A stretch of 64,000 bases of DNA. Origin: Macrostomum hystrix (Eukaryota > Platyhelminthes > Macrostomidae). The notes under the pieces are model-generated. The model was given only the letters and a program-made list of their open reading frames with translations, searched no databases and was not told the origin of the DNA. Both the position numbers and the translations under genes were made by a program. Below, piece by piece: positions 25,701 to 35,928 of this stretch (position 1 is its first letter; each line of letters begins with the position of its first letter). Location of the stretch: contig CATNEN010000024.1 of the NCBI GenBank assembly GCA_950097015.1, positions 6,524,001 through 6,588,000 of the forward strand. The letters are read 5' to 3'.

Positions 25701-26575
25701 AGGATCTGGATTAAGGAAACTGGAAACTGGTGGAAACTGATTTATTTTTTCTTCGGGAATATCGAAAACAGTTACGAGTATCACAGAGTACAAGCAGCTG
25801 TGCTCACATCAACCGACGTCTCGGCCTCGCTTTCGCTGGAATTCCCAGCCTCCGCCGGGTCAGCTGCCTCCGCTGAGGCTCCGTCATCGCGACTTAATAA
25901 GGCGGACAAGGCCAACTCGGACACCTTCTCGGACAGCGGCTCAGAAGTGTCCGGAGTTTCTTCCTCAGCGGCTGGACAGGCGCTCTGGTCGCCTTTCTGC
26001 CACAGGTGATCGCCGATCACGTGATCAATCAGGACCGCTTTGCCCCGACCGCCTCCGGCTGCCAATTCAGCCGCGGTGGCGGCGGTCCGGCCGACGGCGA
26101 CAACCGGGCCGCCGGCCAGCCGCACGCAGCAGAGGCCGCCGCGCGACTCGGCCAGCGACTCCGGCAGCGGCGCCAGCAGGCCGGGCGCCATCAGGTCGGC
26201 GCCATTCTGCAGCACAGGCAGCAGGCCGGAGGCGGCCTCGATTCTAATCCGACCGGCCAGCCGGGGGACGCGCCATAGAGCGTAGACGGTGGGGCTCAGC
26301 CGGCCATCGTCGAAGTCGTAGAGTATCGGCTGGCTGGCGGCGAAGTACACGAAGCCGGTCTGCTCAGTGTGGGTGACAATCTTGGACCGGAACAGATCCT
26401 GCTTCCGGTTGCCGCCCAGCAGGCGCACTTCTGCATCGTCAGCGCCACCGCTGTTGGAGGCGGCGAATGCGTCAGGAAAGCGTCGACGAAGCTCGTCCAG
26501 GAGCTGCCGGCGCTCTGTTGACTTCAGTTTGACGTGCGACTTGACCCGGTAGGGCTTGTGGAAGAGGCCGGGCAT
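22784..26575 (-). CDS. EIF2D: eIF2D (ligatin) translation initiation factor, complete four-exon model (591 aa)
   Basis: Exons (minus): 25808-26575, 25127-25627, 23796-23906, 22784-23179; every junction is phase 0, 1776 nt in all. The length matches the roughly 580 aa of animal eIF2D. Exon 1 starts MPGLFHKPYRVKSHVKLKS and carries the N-terminal and PUA domains (YALWRVP, NGADLMAPGL, DHLWQKGD), followed by an acidic linker. Exon 2 has the winged-helix segment (DLPLLCSSLLANYMSRY, SYKKFGLFMQAMRDDGLL, AINWRHPLL) and the start of the SWIB-like region (WGHVKGSCLTAKQLRHF). Exon 4 is the SUI1/eIF1-like domain, ending YITGFTPGGKKKNNK. The factor delivers tRNA to ribosomes and recycles post-termination 40S subunits in the cytoplasm. 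Exon 3 ends at a weak GTTCGT donor. The acceptor of exon 4 could be 3 nt earlier. Introns 2 and 3 are mostly tandem repeat. Confidence 0.93.
23235..23285 (+). mobile_element. tRNA-like fragment in eIF2D intron 3
   Basis: The sequence cttctgaccaggaggccggg followed by agttcgattctcag resembles the anticodon arm to T arm of a tRNA, with B box GAGTTCGATTCT at 23264-23275. No complete cloverleaf can be built. It is probably the head of an unrelated SINE, or a tRNA relic. Confidence 0.5.
23370..23660. repeat. 21 bp minisatellite in eIF2D intron 3
   Basis: About 14 copies of a 21-bp unit (ataagacatgtcaataccgt plus one base) occur with variants aagcgaatacc. It occupies the middle of the intron. Confidence 0.93.
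23950..25112. repeat. 23 bp minisatellite filling eIF2D intron 2
   Basis: About 52 copies of a 23-bp-type unit (gtgtgggaatggtagtggg then gaag) fill an intron of 1220 nt nearly from splice site to splice site. It starts within about 15 nt of the 5' splice site at 25126. In the sense (minus) direction the transcript is almost pure pyrimidine with CCCCAC blocks. A marked variant (gaattgatgtggg) recurs 531 bp apart (24436 and 24967) within matching surroundings. Confidence 0.96.
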
Positions 26576-27369
26576 TGCGCAGCTGCTGCTGAAAGGGATT
26601 TTGATCCCGCTAGCTCGTACAGCTGCATCAATGCATCCGCCCGGCCAAGCAATGAATATGTTTACCCTAGCAACTGTTAACTACTATACCATAAAATGTA
26701 GAAGCACATTGGCCTACCTTAACAACGAAGGATTAGCACCCAGCAACGGGGAATTTACACTAACGACGAAGAAATTACCCCTAGCAACGAGAAATTTACC
26801 ATAACAACCTCAACACAGAAATTCCTATCGGAACATTGGAGGTAAGAGGAGCTAGCAAATATATATTTCACTTGAAATAGCGTAAGTTATCATTGCAATC
26901 GTTGCAATTATTTTATAACTTATCAATTATTATTCTGTATCAGTTATCAAAGATAAAAGATAACATGAAATTTATATACTCGTAGTTTTCATATTAAGTA
27001 TAGTTGAAATGATTTACGGAAAAAATTATATAAAAATTTAAATTTTGCTTCAATGACAATCTATTATTTGAGGTAGAAATGGATATTTAGATCAACAAAG
27101 TTTACAGAAGTTTAACATAAATAAAAATAAGCAAAAAGTCGACAAGTTTACAGTATCATTTAGAGGTTATTGAATAAGATAATTATGCTTGAAAATGCTT
27201 CAGACAACAAAAAGGCTATACAACAAATCTACGAAAAATTAAAAATACAAAAATGACTGTCGTAAGAATCACAATACAACTGCTAAACATTTAGGAGCTT
27301 AAATGCTTTGAAATTGCATAAACTCAATCTCAAACAAAGCTCCTAAATTCTAAGAAAAATTCTAGCTCA
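26576..27369. other. AT-rich region upstream of the eIF2D gene
   Basis: No gene is seen. About 26730-26810 has three loosely similar caacg-aattta repeats. A short inverted repeat (ttaggagctt near 27292 and aagctcctaa near 27339) could form a hairpin. Confidence 0.4.
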
Positions 27370-28245
27370 CTCATAGGGTGCCGAAACACCCTCAAGGTCA
27401 TTCATAAGATGACCAAACACCCTCAAGGTCATTCATAAGATGACCAAACACCCTTAAAGTCATTCATAAGGTGACCAAACACCCTCAAGGTCAATCATAA
27501 GATGACCAAACACCCTCAAGGTCATTCATAAGATGACCAAACACCCTCAAGGTCATTCATAAGATGACCAAACACCCTCAAGGTCAATCATAAGATGACC
27601 AAACACCCTCAAGGTCATTCATAAGATGACCAAACACCCTCAAGGTCATTCATAAGATGACCAAACACCCTCAAGGTCAATCATAAGATGACCAAACACC
27701 CTCAAGGTCATTCATAAGATGACCAAACACCCTCAAAGTCATTCATAAGATGACCAAACACCCTCAAAGTCATTCATAAGGTGACCAAACACCCTCAAGG
27801 TCAATCATAATATGACCAAACACCCTCAAAGTCATTCATAAGGTGACCAAACACCCTCAAGGTCAATCATAAGATGACCAAACACCCTCAAAGTCATTCA
27901 TAAGGTGACCAAACACCCTCAAGGTCAATCATAAGATGACCAAACACCCTCAAGGTCATTCATAAGATGACCAAACACCCTCAAGGTCATTCATAAGATG
28001 ACCAAACACCCTCAAGGTCAATCATAAGATGACCAAACACCCTCAAGGTCATTCATAAGATGACCAAACACCCTCAAAGTCATTCATAAGGTGATCAAAC
28101 ACCCTCAAGGTCAATCATAAGATGACCAAACACCCTCAAGGTCATTCATGATATGACGAAACACCGTCAAGGTCAATCATAAGATGATGACCAAACGCCC
28201 ATAAGGTAAGTCATCATTGGGTGCCGAAACACGCACAAAGGAAAA
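27370..28245. repeat. 31 bp minisatellite
   Basis: About 28 copies of a 31-bp unit (gatgaccaaacaccctcaag then gtcattcataa), with alternating variants gtcaatcat and aagtcattc. It lies 3' of the MPV17L2-like gene and 5' of eIF2D. Confidence 0.95.
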
Positions 28246-28301
28246 ATCCTTGACGACCTGCTGAAGACTTATGGCTTATGGATGCATGCTGATGAAGCCG
28301 A

Positions 28302-29242
28302 TCAATCTCTGCCATCATCCTCACTGGGACAGTAGTGAGAGTACCAGGATAGGAACACATCCCACACAGCAGCCAGGCTGGTTACATAGATCAAGCGCAG
28401 TCTGGTTGGCAGCCAATAGAAATTCACCACTTGCGCGACCGGCCAAACGCAGACTTCAACAGCCAGAGCCGTGGGAAATTTTTCCCGACAATAGGCTACG
28501 CTCTGGCGCAGGGAGCGGCCTTCCATTAGAGGCAGGGCGGTGAAGAATGCCAGATTGAAGGACACTCCAAGGACTGCCTGGTCTAGCAACACCTGGCAAG
28601 AGAGAACATTGTGAGCACTGTCTACGAGTTCTTTGGTAGATGTTCATTGATTTGAATCACCCTCACAGTCACTCAGCTGTCCAGCATCTCCCTCCCAGTC
28701 ACTCAGCTGTCCAGCATCTCCCTCCCAGTCACTCAGCTGTCCAGCATCTCCCTCCCAGTCACTCAGCTGTCCAGCATCTCCCTCCCAGTCACTCAGCTGT
28801 CCAGCATCTCCCTCCCAGTCACTCAGCTGTCCAGCATCTCCCTCCCAGTCACTCAGCTGTCCAGCATCTCCCTCCCAGTCACTCAGCTGTCCAGCATCTC
28901 CCTCCCAGTCACTCAGCTGTCCAGCAAATGCTTCCCAGTCACCTTAGCCACCATGGTCCCGGGAGTGCGGCCTGGCAGGCGTTTGTCCAGAGCCAAGTAC
29001 CAATAGTGAGCCGGAGCAGCAATAGCCAAGCCAAGCAAGCCAAGCCTACCAGAACGGGGCCAGTCGTGCACCTTGGCTTGACTGCTATCAGCATGGCTAC
29101 TGGCAATAGTTTCTAAGCGCTGGGCTACGCAGTCAGCTAGGACAAAGAGGCCGCCAGCTGTGACACAGTTGGTGGCCAACAGGTAGCGTGGTGAATAGGC
29201 AGCTGTTAGCAGCCGCCTTGCTGCAGACTGCCAGCGCTGCAA
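28302..29242 (-). CDS. MPV17/PXMP2-family protein, MPV17L2-like, complete two-exon model (196 aa)
   Basis: Exon 1 is 28943-29242, exon 2 is 28302-28592; phase 0 at both sides (591 nt). The predicted join reads GTMVAK then VLLDQAVLGVSFN. The order of motifs fits MPV17L2: SPRYLLATN, AHYWYLALDKRLPG, LLDQAVLGV, EKFPTALAVEVCVWPVAQVVNFYWLPTRLR (split here for length), and a WDVFLSWYSH end. The protein has four predicted helices and would sit in the mitochondrial inner membrane, where human MPV17L2 takes part in mitoribosome assembly. The family includes peroxisomal members, so location is inferred. The donor is GTGACT, and the intron is almost entirely a 30-bp array made of copies of that donor region. 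Length (206 aa in human) fits. Confidence 0.88.
28657..28942. repeat. 30 bp minisatellite that contains the 5' splice site of the MPV17L2-like gene
   Basis: About nine copies of a 30-bp unit (ccagcatctccctcccagtc then actcagctgt), the first seven or so perfect. In gene sense each unit contains GTGACTGGGA, the same ten bases that start the intron at the real donor (28942-28933). The donor-proximal unit is the most diverged copy. Confidence 0.95.
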
Positions 29243-31304
29243 TGTGGTAGCAAATTATATAATTCATTTACCTACTAGAGTGAATTTGAAAACTACACTA
29301 TTTTATCTAGCTTTTTGCAAGAATTTTTTGTGCAAAATCCAATTCAAATCAGTGATGAGAATCTATTTGTAATGTAGCTAATGATAAAAAATACTCTAAT
29401 TGAAAGAAAGGAACACAAATAGAAACCATTTTATTACCATCTGTACTAGTGATTAGTGATGTAATAAATTGACACCGTGCTCAGGCGTACATTATTGCAC
29501 TAAATGAAAAGTAAGCAGTGGAGCTCTCACATTATTAAGCAGCAATGTCATAGTTTCCTGCATTGAATTATTTAGACCCATTTTTCTTCATTTTCAGTAA
29601 AAATCATGGCTAGATGACCTCAAGTACCTATACATATTATACTCGTACTACCTGAAAGTAGGGAAAATAGATATGAGAGAAAAGGGGGAGTGAGAGAGTA
29701 GAGTGAAGAGACTGAAATTGAAAAAGAGAGAAAATATGAGTAGAAATTACAATACAACTTTTACAATAGAAGAGTTTTGGCAACTTTCTGTACTGGCTGA
29801 CCTACTAGTATACTGTGTAATACTGTATTTAAGTGTTATGACCTGTTTTACTGTTTTAATAAATTTGCTTTTGTTTGTTTGCCTACAATTAGGGGTCAAA
29901 ATAAATTAATTTGGGAAACTAGGACATCACCCGTTATGTTTAGTAGGCCTAGCTTATACTAGAAAAAAATATACAAAATTATAGGGTCAACAATCAAGCA
30001 TTTATATTTTATACCACTAATAAGCAACCATGCATTTGTTCACTTTGAAATTTTAAGGAAGGATTAATTATAGCAAGGTCATCTGCTAACTTCATTATGT
30101 ACCCTTATATTGCTAAGAAATTACCCACATATGGTAAGAAATTCACTTTTATTTAGTCCTAGGTCTAAGTCAAATTAAATTATATGCTGAACCTTCAGCA
30201 TTTCCTGCTTATCCTATCCTATCCAATTAATAAATTACTTATATTGTCATTTTTTCTTTTTTTAGCTAATAAACTGACTGAGACAAATTGAAATGAAATA
30301 TAGGATAAGATAGGATTGTCATAGCCAGGACTAGGCTAGGCCAAAATAGCTGTTTACAGGCCTAGACAGACTAGTGAAATAAAATGTGAGAAATAACTTA
30401 AAATTGCATGCTTATCCCAATCATTTCAATACATATAGTTAACAGTAGAGTAGGTAGCAACATACATGCGCAACCTCCTAAATCTTAGCTGGTGGTGCAA
30501 CTTAGTTTGCTCTCATTTGCGACTTATTTCATTTCATTGCTCTATTTACAACTTAGTTTGCTCTCATTTGCTCTCTTTTTCTCTCCCATTTTTCCTTTTC
30601 TTCACACCTTCCCTTTTGTCCCTTGGTCCCCCCTTTGATTTCTTTGCTCTTGGTCGATTGGTTTTAGCGACTTACCTTGCTTGGCCCTCGTTTCACCCGG
30701 CCAGTTCAGCCGGGTTGGCCAGGTGTTGCGCATGTATGGGTAGCAAGCATTTTGCTAACAATTGTAGCAGAGCTTACAAATGAACACAGAAGATGCATTA
30801 ACCAAGTTGATGTAATTCAATGCTTCAATAACCACATAACAAGTTTTTATAGTTAGTTAGCTAAATGTCTACACAAATATGGTAGAATATATAAAAAAGT
30901 AAGAGCTTGATTAGATTTAAATCAAAAGTCAATGATGGATCATGTATTTGGTTTTTGGGTCAGTCTTTGGTTTTCTAAGGAGCTAGCTAACCAGGCAGAA
31001 CTTTATTTGGATGTTAAGCTAAGACTAAGTATGTATAATACACATTGTATTCAGGCATTCTGCTTAAAATGTAATACAGGCAAATCTTGCAGATACAAAA
31101 GTACCCAGATGTAAAAATAGGGGCCAATTTTTCGTTAAAAATAAAATAAAACAGAAAATAGTTTGTAAACTAACACATCTAGAGACTAGACCTGGACTAC
31201 GTTAGACAAGCCTAGGCACGGAACAACTATTTAACTAGAACCGACACGAATGAGTTTAAATAAATGCGACACCACGGAATTAGAATGACAATTTACGCTT
31301 AATG
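29243..31304. other. About 2 kb AT-rich intergenic region, no gene recognised
   Basis: Short frames are present (for example 29703-29909 and 30466-30783) but lack domain character or splice partners. A short imperfect inverted repeat of cttatcctatcct type lies near 30211 and 30300. Confidence 0.4.
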
Positions 31305-31730
31305 AATTTTAACGAGGGCTGTTTTCCAAAAACATCCCGAATGTAACATGCAAAAGTTCGCATATTTATCCTGCGATAACATGTTACCGACTTACCGTGT
31401 TACAGAATTCGAGCATTTCTATGAAAGTAAATCGTGAAAACAAACGTATAATGTAATTTCTATAGTATTCTATAGTATTCTATAGTAGTCTATAGAATTC
31501 TATAGTATTTCTATACATTTCTACATTTCTATTGTACTTTGACAGTTATTTCAAGCCGCTGAAAGTATTCATTAATATAAATTATGTTTTTAATTTATAA
31601 TTTATTATTTTCGTTTATAATAAATTATAATGTAACTGTAACACGGTAACATGTTATCGCAATGATAAATATGCGAACTTTTGCATGCTATATTCGGGAT
31701 GTTTTTGGAAAACAAGGGTAATTTTAACAT
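31305..31730. mobile_element. MITE-like element with about 95 bp terminal inverted repeats
   Basis: The left arm (about 31305-31405: ttttccaaaaacatcccgaa, gcaaaagttcgcatatttat, gcgataacatgttacc) recurs as its reverse complement at about 31632-31730. Sequence between them is AT-rich with a short ctatagtatt microsatellite (31461-31515). No open frame. Target duplications not resolved. Confidence 0.8.
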
Positions 31731-31974
31731 ATCCGCCGGAATTCAGAGTAAGGATGTATGAACATCAATCTACATATAATTCTTGAAAATAGCGCAGACA
31801 CAACGCAAATCATTTTCTCTACAATGTCGAATGCGTCTATATGATGGAGAACCTTCAGTAAAATTTGGAACTGAAATGTATATTTAATGAAAGCTGAATT
31901 TCAGTATTTGCGCATAATCTGGATTTTTCGAAAATCAATAGTTTTCCTGTACTGACTAGATTATTTTTTATGAT

Positions 31975-32190
31975 CAGCTGCAACGCCCGTCCACCATCCT
32001 GCGCCAGCGGCGACTTCGACTAGCGGGCCATGTGATTCGGGCTGAAAATTACTGCCGTCAAACCTGTCCAGGACGTCCTGCTGCTCACCTTGCAGGGCCC
32101 GTTCAGGCGCGGCCAGGCTCGGACCCTCCGCTAAGCGATGCCGGTGCGCCAGACACTGCCAACGGGGCGGACTTTGTTCGCATGTCGCAT
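31975..32190 (+). pseudogene. Non-LTR retrotransposon relic, C-terminal end of reverse transcriptase protein
   Basis: The frame starting near 31999 reads LRQRRLRLAGHVIRAENYC. This matches the RRxRWxGHVxR motif near the C-terminus of many LINE proteins. The expected following motif (PxxVLxxxPxGxRxRGRP) appears in another frame (QDVLLLTLQGPFRRGQAR), so the copy is frameshifted. No upstream reverse transcriptase remains. Confidence 0.6.
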
Positions 32191-32438
32191 GCTGGCTCTG
32201 CGTCTTGCGTCCTTTGTTGTTGCCGTTGTTGTTGATCAACGAACGCAGTACTTTAAATGCTCAAAAGAACTCATGGGAGGTGCTGTAAAGTAACAATGAG
32301 TTGTCGCTTAACTCTAGCTTGAGCTTCATGGTTTAAAAAATGTGCTGTTACATATCTTACCAATAAACTAGTGGTAAGAAAATAAAAATATAGATAAGTA
32401 GTTAAAAATCCCACAATAAGCTATCGCTTTCAAAGGAG

Positions 32439-32640
32439 CTTATGTACGCAGCTGTTCAGTCCGTGGACTGGCGGGAGGCCGCCACACCCACCAAGCTTTC
32501 AACCCGAGCTGATGCTGGCGCCCATTTTACAGCTGGGCGAGCATTGAACATTGGACATTGAACTGAACAGCCGTACGCAGCTTTCAGATTCGCCGCGCAA
32601 TAGCTTAGTCGGCTGCACATGTGGCTCAATCAGGGCAGAC
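32439..32640 (-). mobile_element. SINE copy C, rearranged into a foldback
   Basis: The left part carries the SINE core (gcagctgttcagtccgtgga, ctgatgctggcgcccatttt) in the same orientation as copy A. Instead of the tRNA head, it is followed at about 32566-32640 by the reverse complement of the element's other end (tgaacagccgtacgcagc, gcgcaatagctta, ctcaatcaggg). The two halves can pair. Confidence 0.65.
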
Positions 32641-32656
32641 AGATTAAGTAAAATAA

Positions 32657-32666
32657 TTTATTTATT
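32657..32666 (-). promoter_or_regulatory. Candidate polyadenylation signal of the Ly6-like gene
   Basis: Overlapping AATAAA hexamers on the minus strand, about 175 nt downstream of the stop codon at 32838. Confidence 0.45.
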
Positions 32667-32837
32667 GATCCAATAGTCTACTCTTTTACACCAAGATGTA
32701 TTCAAGTAAAATCTTTGAATCGTTGCCTTTTCAATTTTGTGTTATGGAGTTATCATTAAGCATTATAGCATTAAGCGCTACTACTAAAGTCAATGTTGCT
32801 TTCCGAACAATAACTCGGCGGCCGGCTGATCAAATGG

Positions 32838-33215
32838 CTACTTGTTGCAACCGTCACGCACGCACACAACCAGACCGTTCGGCTGGTACCAGCGGCGCAC
32901 ACCCTCGTCTGGCGGCTGCGCCGACTGTACGCAGCCGCGCATCACCCGGCCCGCCCTCACAGGCCAGTTGTACAGCTGGCGGACTCCCAGCTCGCCTAGG
33001 CGCGTTAGACGGCCGCGAAAGCAGAACTGCTTGTCGACGTCGCAGTACTCCAGGTTGTCGCTAAGAGCACCGCTCACTTGGTCTAGGCGAGTTACGAAGC
33101 AGCGCCTGTTTGAAGCGGTCGCAATCTCGTAGTTGCAGAAGCCGATGAGCAGGACGGTCACAATGGCAGCTGTGGCCCTTGGTAATAGCAGCCGAATCCT
33201 GCCACCCAAGTTCAT
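32838..33215 (-). CDS. Small secreted or membrane-anchored Ly6/three-finger-like protein (125 aa)
   Basis: A single open frame starts with MNLGGRIRLLLPRATAAIV and a hydrophobic segment to about residue 36, a likely signal peptide or anchor. The rest holds six spaced cysteines (RRCF, YCD, FCF, GCV, VCV, GCN). It ends VVCVRDGCNK, the C-x-x-D-x-C-N closing motif of Ly6/uPAR three-finger domains. The typical Cys-Cys pair before that motif is not present, so the domain is atypical. Role unknown; family members are secreted or GPI-anchored. No GPI signal tail is visible after the last Cys. A further 5' exon cannot be excluded. AATAAA lies about 175 nt after the stop. Confidence 0.55.
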   Translation of the reverse strand: MNLGGRIRLLLPRATAAIVTVLLIGFCNYEIATASNRRCFVTRLDQVSGALSDNLEYCDVDKQFCFRGRLTRLGELGVRQLYNWPVRAGRVMRGCVQSAQPPDEGVRRWYQPNGLVVCVRDGCNK

Positions 33216-33483
33216 ACAAAAGGAGCATTAAAGCTCATCATCATTATGTTTCTATTATTAGACTGGACGCACTGGCTAACCTGGCTCATTACCTGGCTAG
33301 CAATTAGTAGCCTTCACTGTTCAAATATGGCTATTCAAGTTTTTTTTCCGAGATCCCCTTCGTGCTTTTATGCATCGTACTTATTCACTGAGTGACCGAG
33401 TGCACTCTCCTCTAGCTCTCCCATCAGAGTTAGTGCAGCAGCTCTCACGCGATCTTTAAGGATACTTTGCACAGCCAGTATAT

Positions 33484-34768
33484 TGATCGGGAGGACGTTC
33501 ACTCATTGATCTGGAAGTAGCTCACTGATTGATCTGGAGGAAGTTCACTGATTGATCGGGAGGATGTTCACTGATTGATCTGGAGGATGTTCACTGATTG
33601 ATCTGGAGGATGTTCATTGATTGATCTGGAGGAAGTTCACTGATTGATCTGGAGGATGTTCACTGATTGATCTGGAGGATGTTCATTGATTGATCTGGAG
33701 GTAGTTCACTGATTGATCTGGAGGATGTTCATTGATTGATCTGGAGGAAGTTCACTGATTGATCTGGAGGATGTTCACTGATTGATCTAGAAGTAGCTCA
33801 CTGATTGATCTGGAGGAAGTTCACTGATTGATCTGGAGGATGTTCACTGATTGATCTGGAGGAAGTTCACTGATTGATCTGGAGGATGTTCACTGATTGA
33901 TCTGGAGGAAGTTCACTGATTGATCTGGAGGTAGTTCACTGATTGATCTGGAGGTAGTTCACTGATTGATCTGGAGGTAGTTCACTGATTGATCTGGAGG
34001 ATGTTCACTGATTGATCTGGAAGTAGCTCACTGATTGATCTGGAGGAAGTTCACTGATTGATCTGGAGGATGTTCACTGATTGATCTGGAGGAAGTTCAC
34101 TGATTGATCTGGAGGATGTTCACTGATTGATCTGGAGGAAGTTCACTGATTGATCTGGAGGTAGTTCACTGATTGATCTGGAGGTAGTTCACTGATTGAT
34201 CTGGAGGTAGTTCACTGATTGATCTGGAGGTAGTTCACTGATTGATCTGGAGGTAGTTCACTGATTGATCTGGAGGAAGTTCACTGATTGATCTGGAGGT
34301 AGTTCACTGATTGATCTGGAGGTAGTTCACTGATTGATCTGGAGGTAGTTCACTGATTGATCTGGAGGTAGTTCACTGATTGATCTGGAGGTAGTTCACT
34401 GATTGATCTGGAGGTAGTTCACTGATTGATCTGGAGGTAGTTCACTGATTGATCTGGAGGAAGTTCACTGATTGATCTGGAGGTAGTTCACTGATTGATC
34501 TGGACGACGTTCACTTATTGATCTGGAAGTAGCTCACTGATTGATCTGGAGGAAGTTCACTGATTGATCTGGAGGAAGTTCACTGATTGATCTGGAAGTA
34601 GCTCACTGATTGATCTGGAGGAAGTTCACTGATTGATCTGGAGGATGTTCACTGATTGATCTGGAGGAAGTTCACTGATTGATCTGGAGGTAGTTCACTG
34701 ATTGATCTGGAGGAAGTTCACTGATTGATCTGGAGGAAGTTCGCTGATTGATCTGGAGGTTCTTCACT
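33484..34768. repeat. 23 bp satellite
   Basis: About 56 copies of a 23-bp unit (ttcactgattgatctggagg then tag, aag or atg). Variants differ mainly at the last three bases; a block of several variants recurs (33780-33960 and 34010-34200). Confidence 0.96.
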
Positions 34769-35928
34769 ATTGGTATTTCATTATTGACAATGACAAGCTC
34801 GTCGGTTATTTGACTAATCGAATAGACTAATATGACTGATCATGAAAGTTTGAGTAGACTTACATGCCTGCCGAGAGGAAATAGTTTTCTGCGACTCTAG
34901 TACTGATTAGTCAGCTGTGTGGAGGTGACTAGCACAGACAGTGTCCGTGAGCCTGTTTTATTAAAAGCTCCAGCCAATCAGAGCTGATCGCGTGGGTGGC
35001 CACTGCTCAGGCTTTCTCTAACACTGTCCATTCTGTCTCTGGGAATTTAGACTTTTTTTAATTCATTTCTTGTGACAGATTTTTTATTCATCAACTTTTA
35101 TCCCATTTCCTTTTTACAAAGCTAATTAAATCAAATCCCTTTTATTAGAGAAAATGGAAATTTTGTGTTCAGTAATTGCAGATTTTAAGTCGTCTTTGGA
35201 ACAGTTTTCTTGCTGAAAAAGGAGAAAATTAACAGTCGCGAGGCTTTTGAGAACAATGAGGGAACAAGTAGATAGATAAGCAGTGGATTTTCCGGCAGAG
35301 ATTAAGAAAAGCATTTAGAAATCTAAATATAACACACTTATGTGTACCTGCTCAAAGTAACTATTTAAAATTATATAATAACAGTTCATATGTATCCTAT
35401 TTTCTATTATATAAATGCCATAAGCAAATCGATAGCCAAGTCAAATATTGTACTCAAAGCAGAGTACTCTGATGTCGCACTGAGCACATAAGGCAAAATA
35501 ACAAAAGCAAATCCTAAATTATCGATTAGATAGTTTTAATGATGTTCAACAGGGAGATCATAACTACGAGTTTCTGCCAGTATATTTGATAATTGTTAAG
35601 AAAATAATGTTTTCAGGAACACGAATTGTATAATTACGCATAATAATTAACATAATCACGCTTTCATAGAATACGAGAACTGGGGCAACGGAATGGAAAT
35701 AGATAGTGTTAGACAGTAAAAAATAAACTATTAGTTATAAAATAAATAAATGTCTCTATTGAGCACATTTTTGTGGCAATTTCATCAAATTTTGTAGTTG
35801 TCATGTTTCACCGTGAGAATAATTTTTCTTTGATCGCCGATACAAAATAAAAAACGCCGATACATATAAATTGTTTCTAATTATAAGAAACTAACAAAAT
35901 GTGGTTACTGATCAGGTTTCAGTTTGAG
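34769..35928. other. AT-rich region 3' of the vWA gene, no gene recognised
   Basis: No coding frame or repeat array is supported here. The vWA gene on the minus strand ends at 35929. Confidence 0.4.

Noticed and set aside
30466-30783. 105-codon plus-strand frame
   Set aside because: Low-complexity pyrimidine-rich start, no known motif, no splice or promoter signal.
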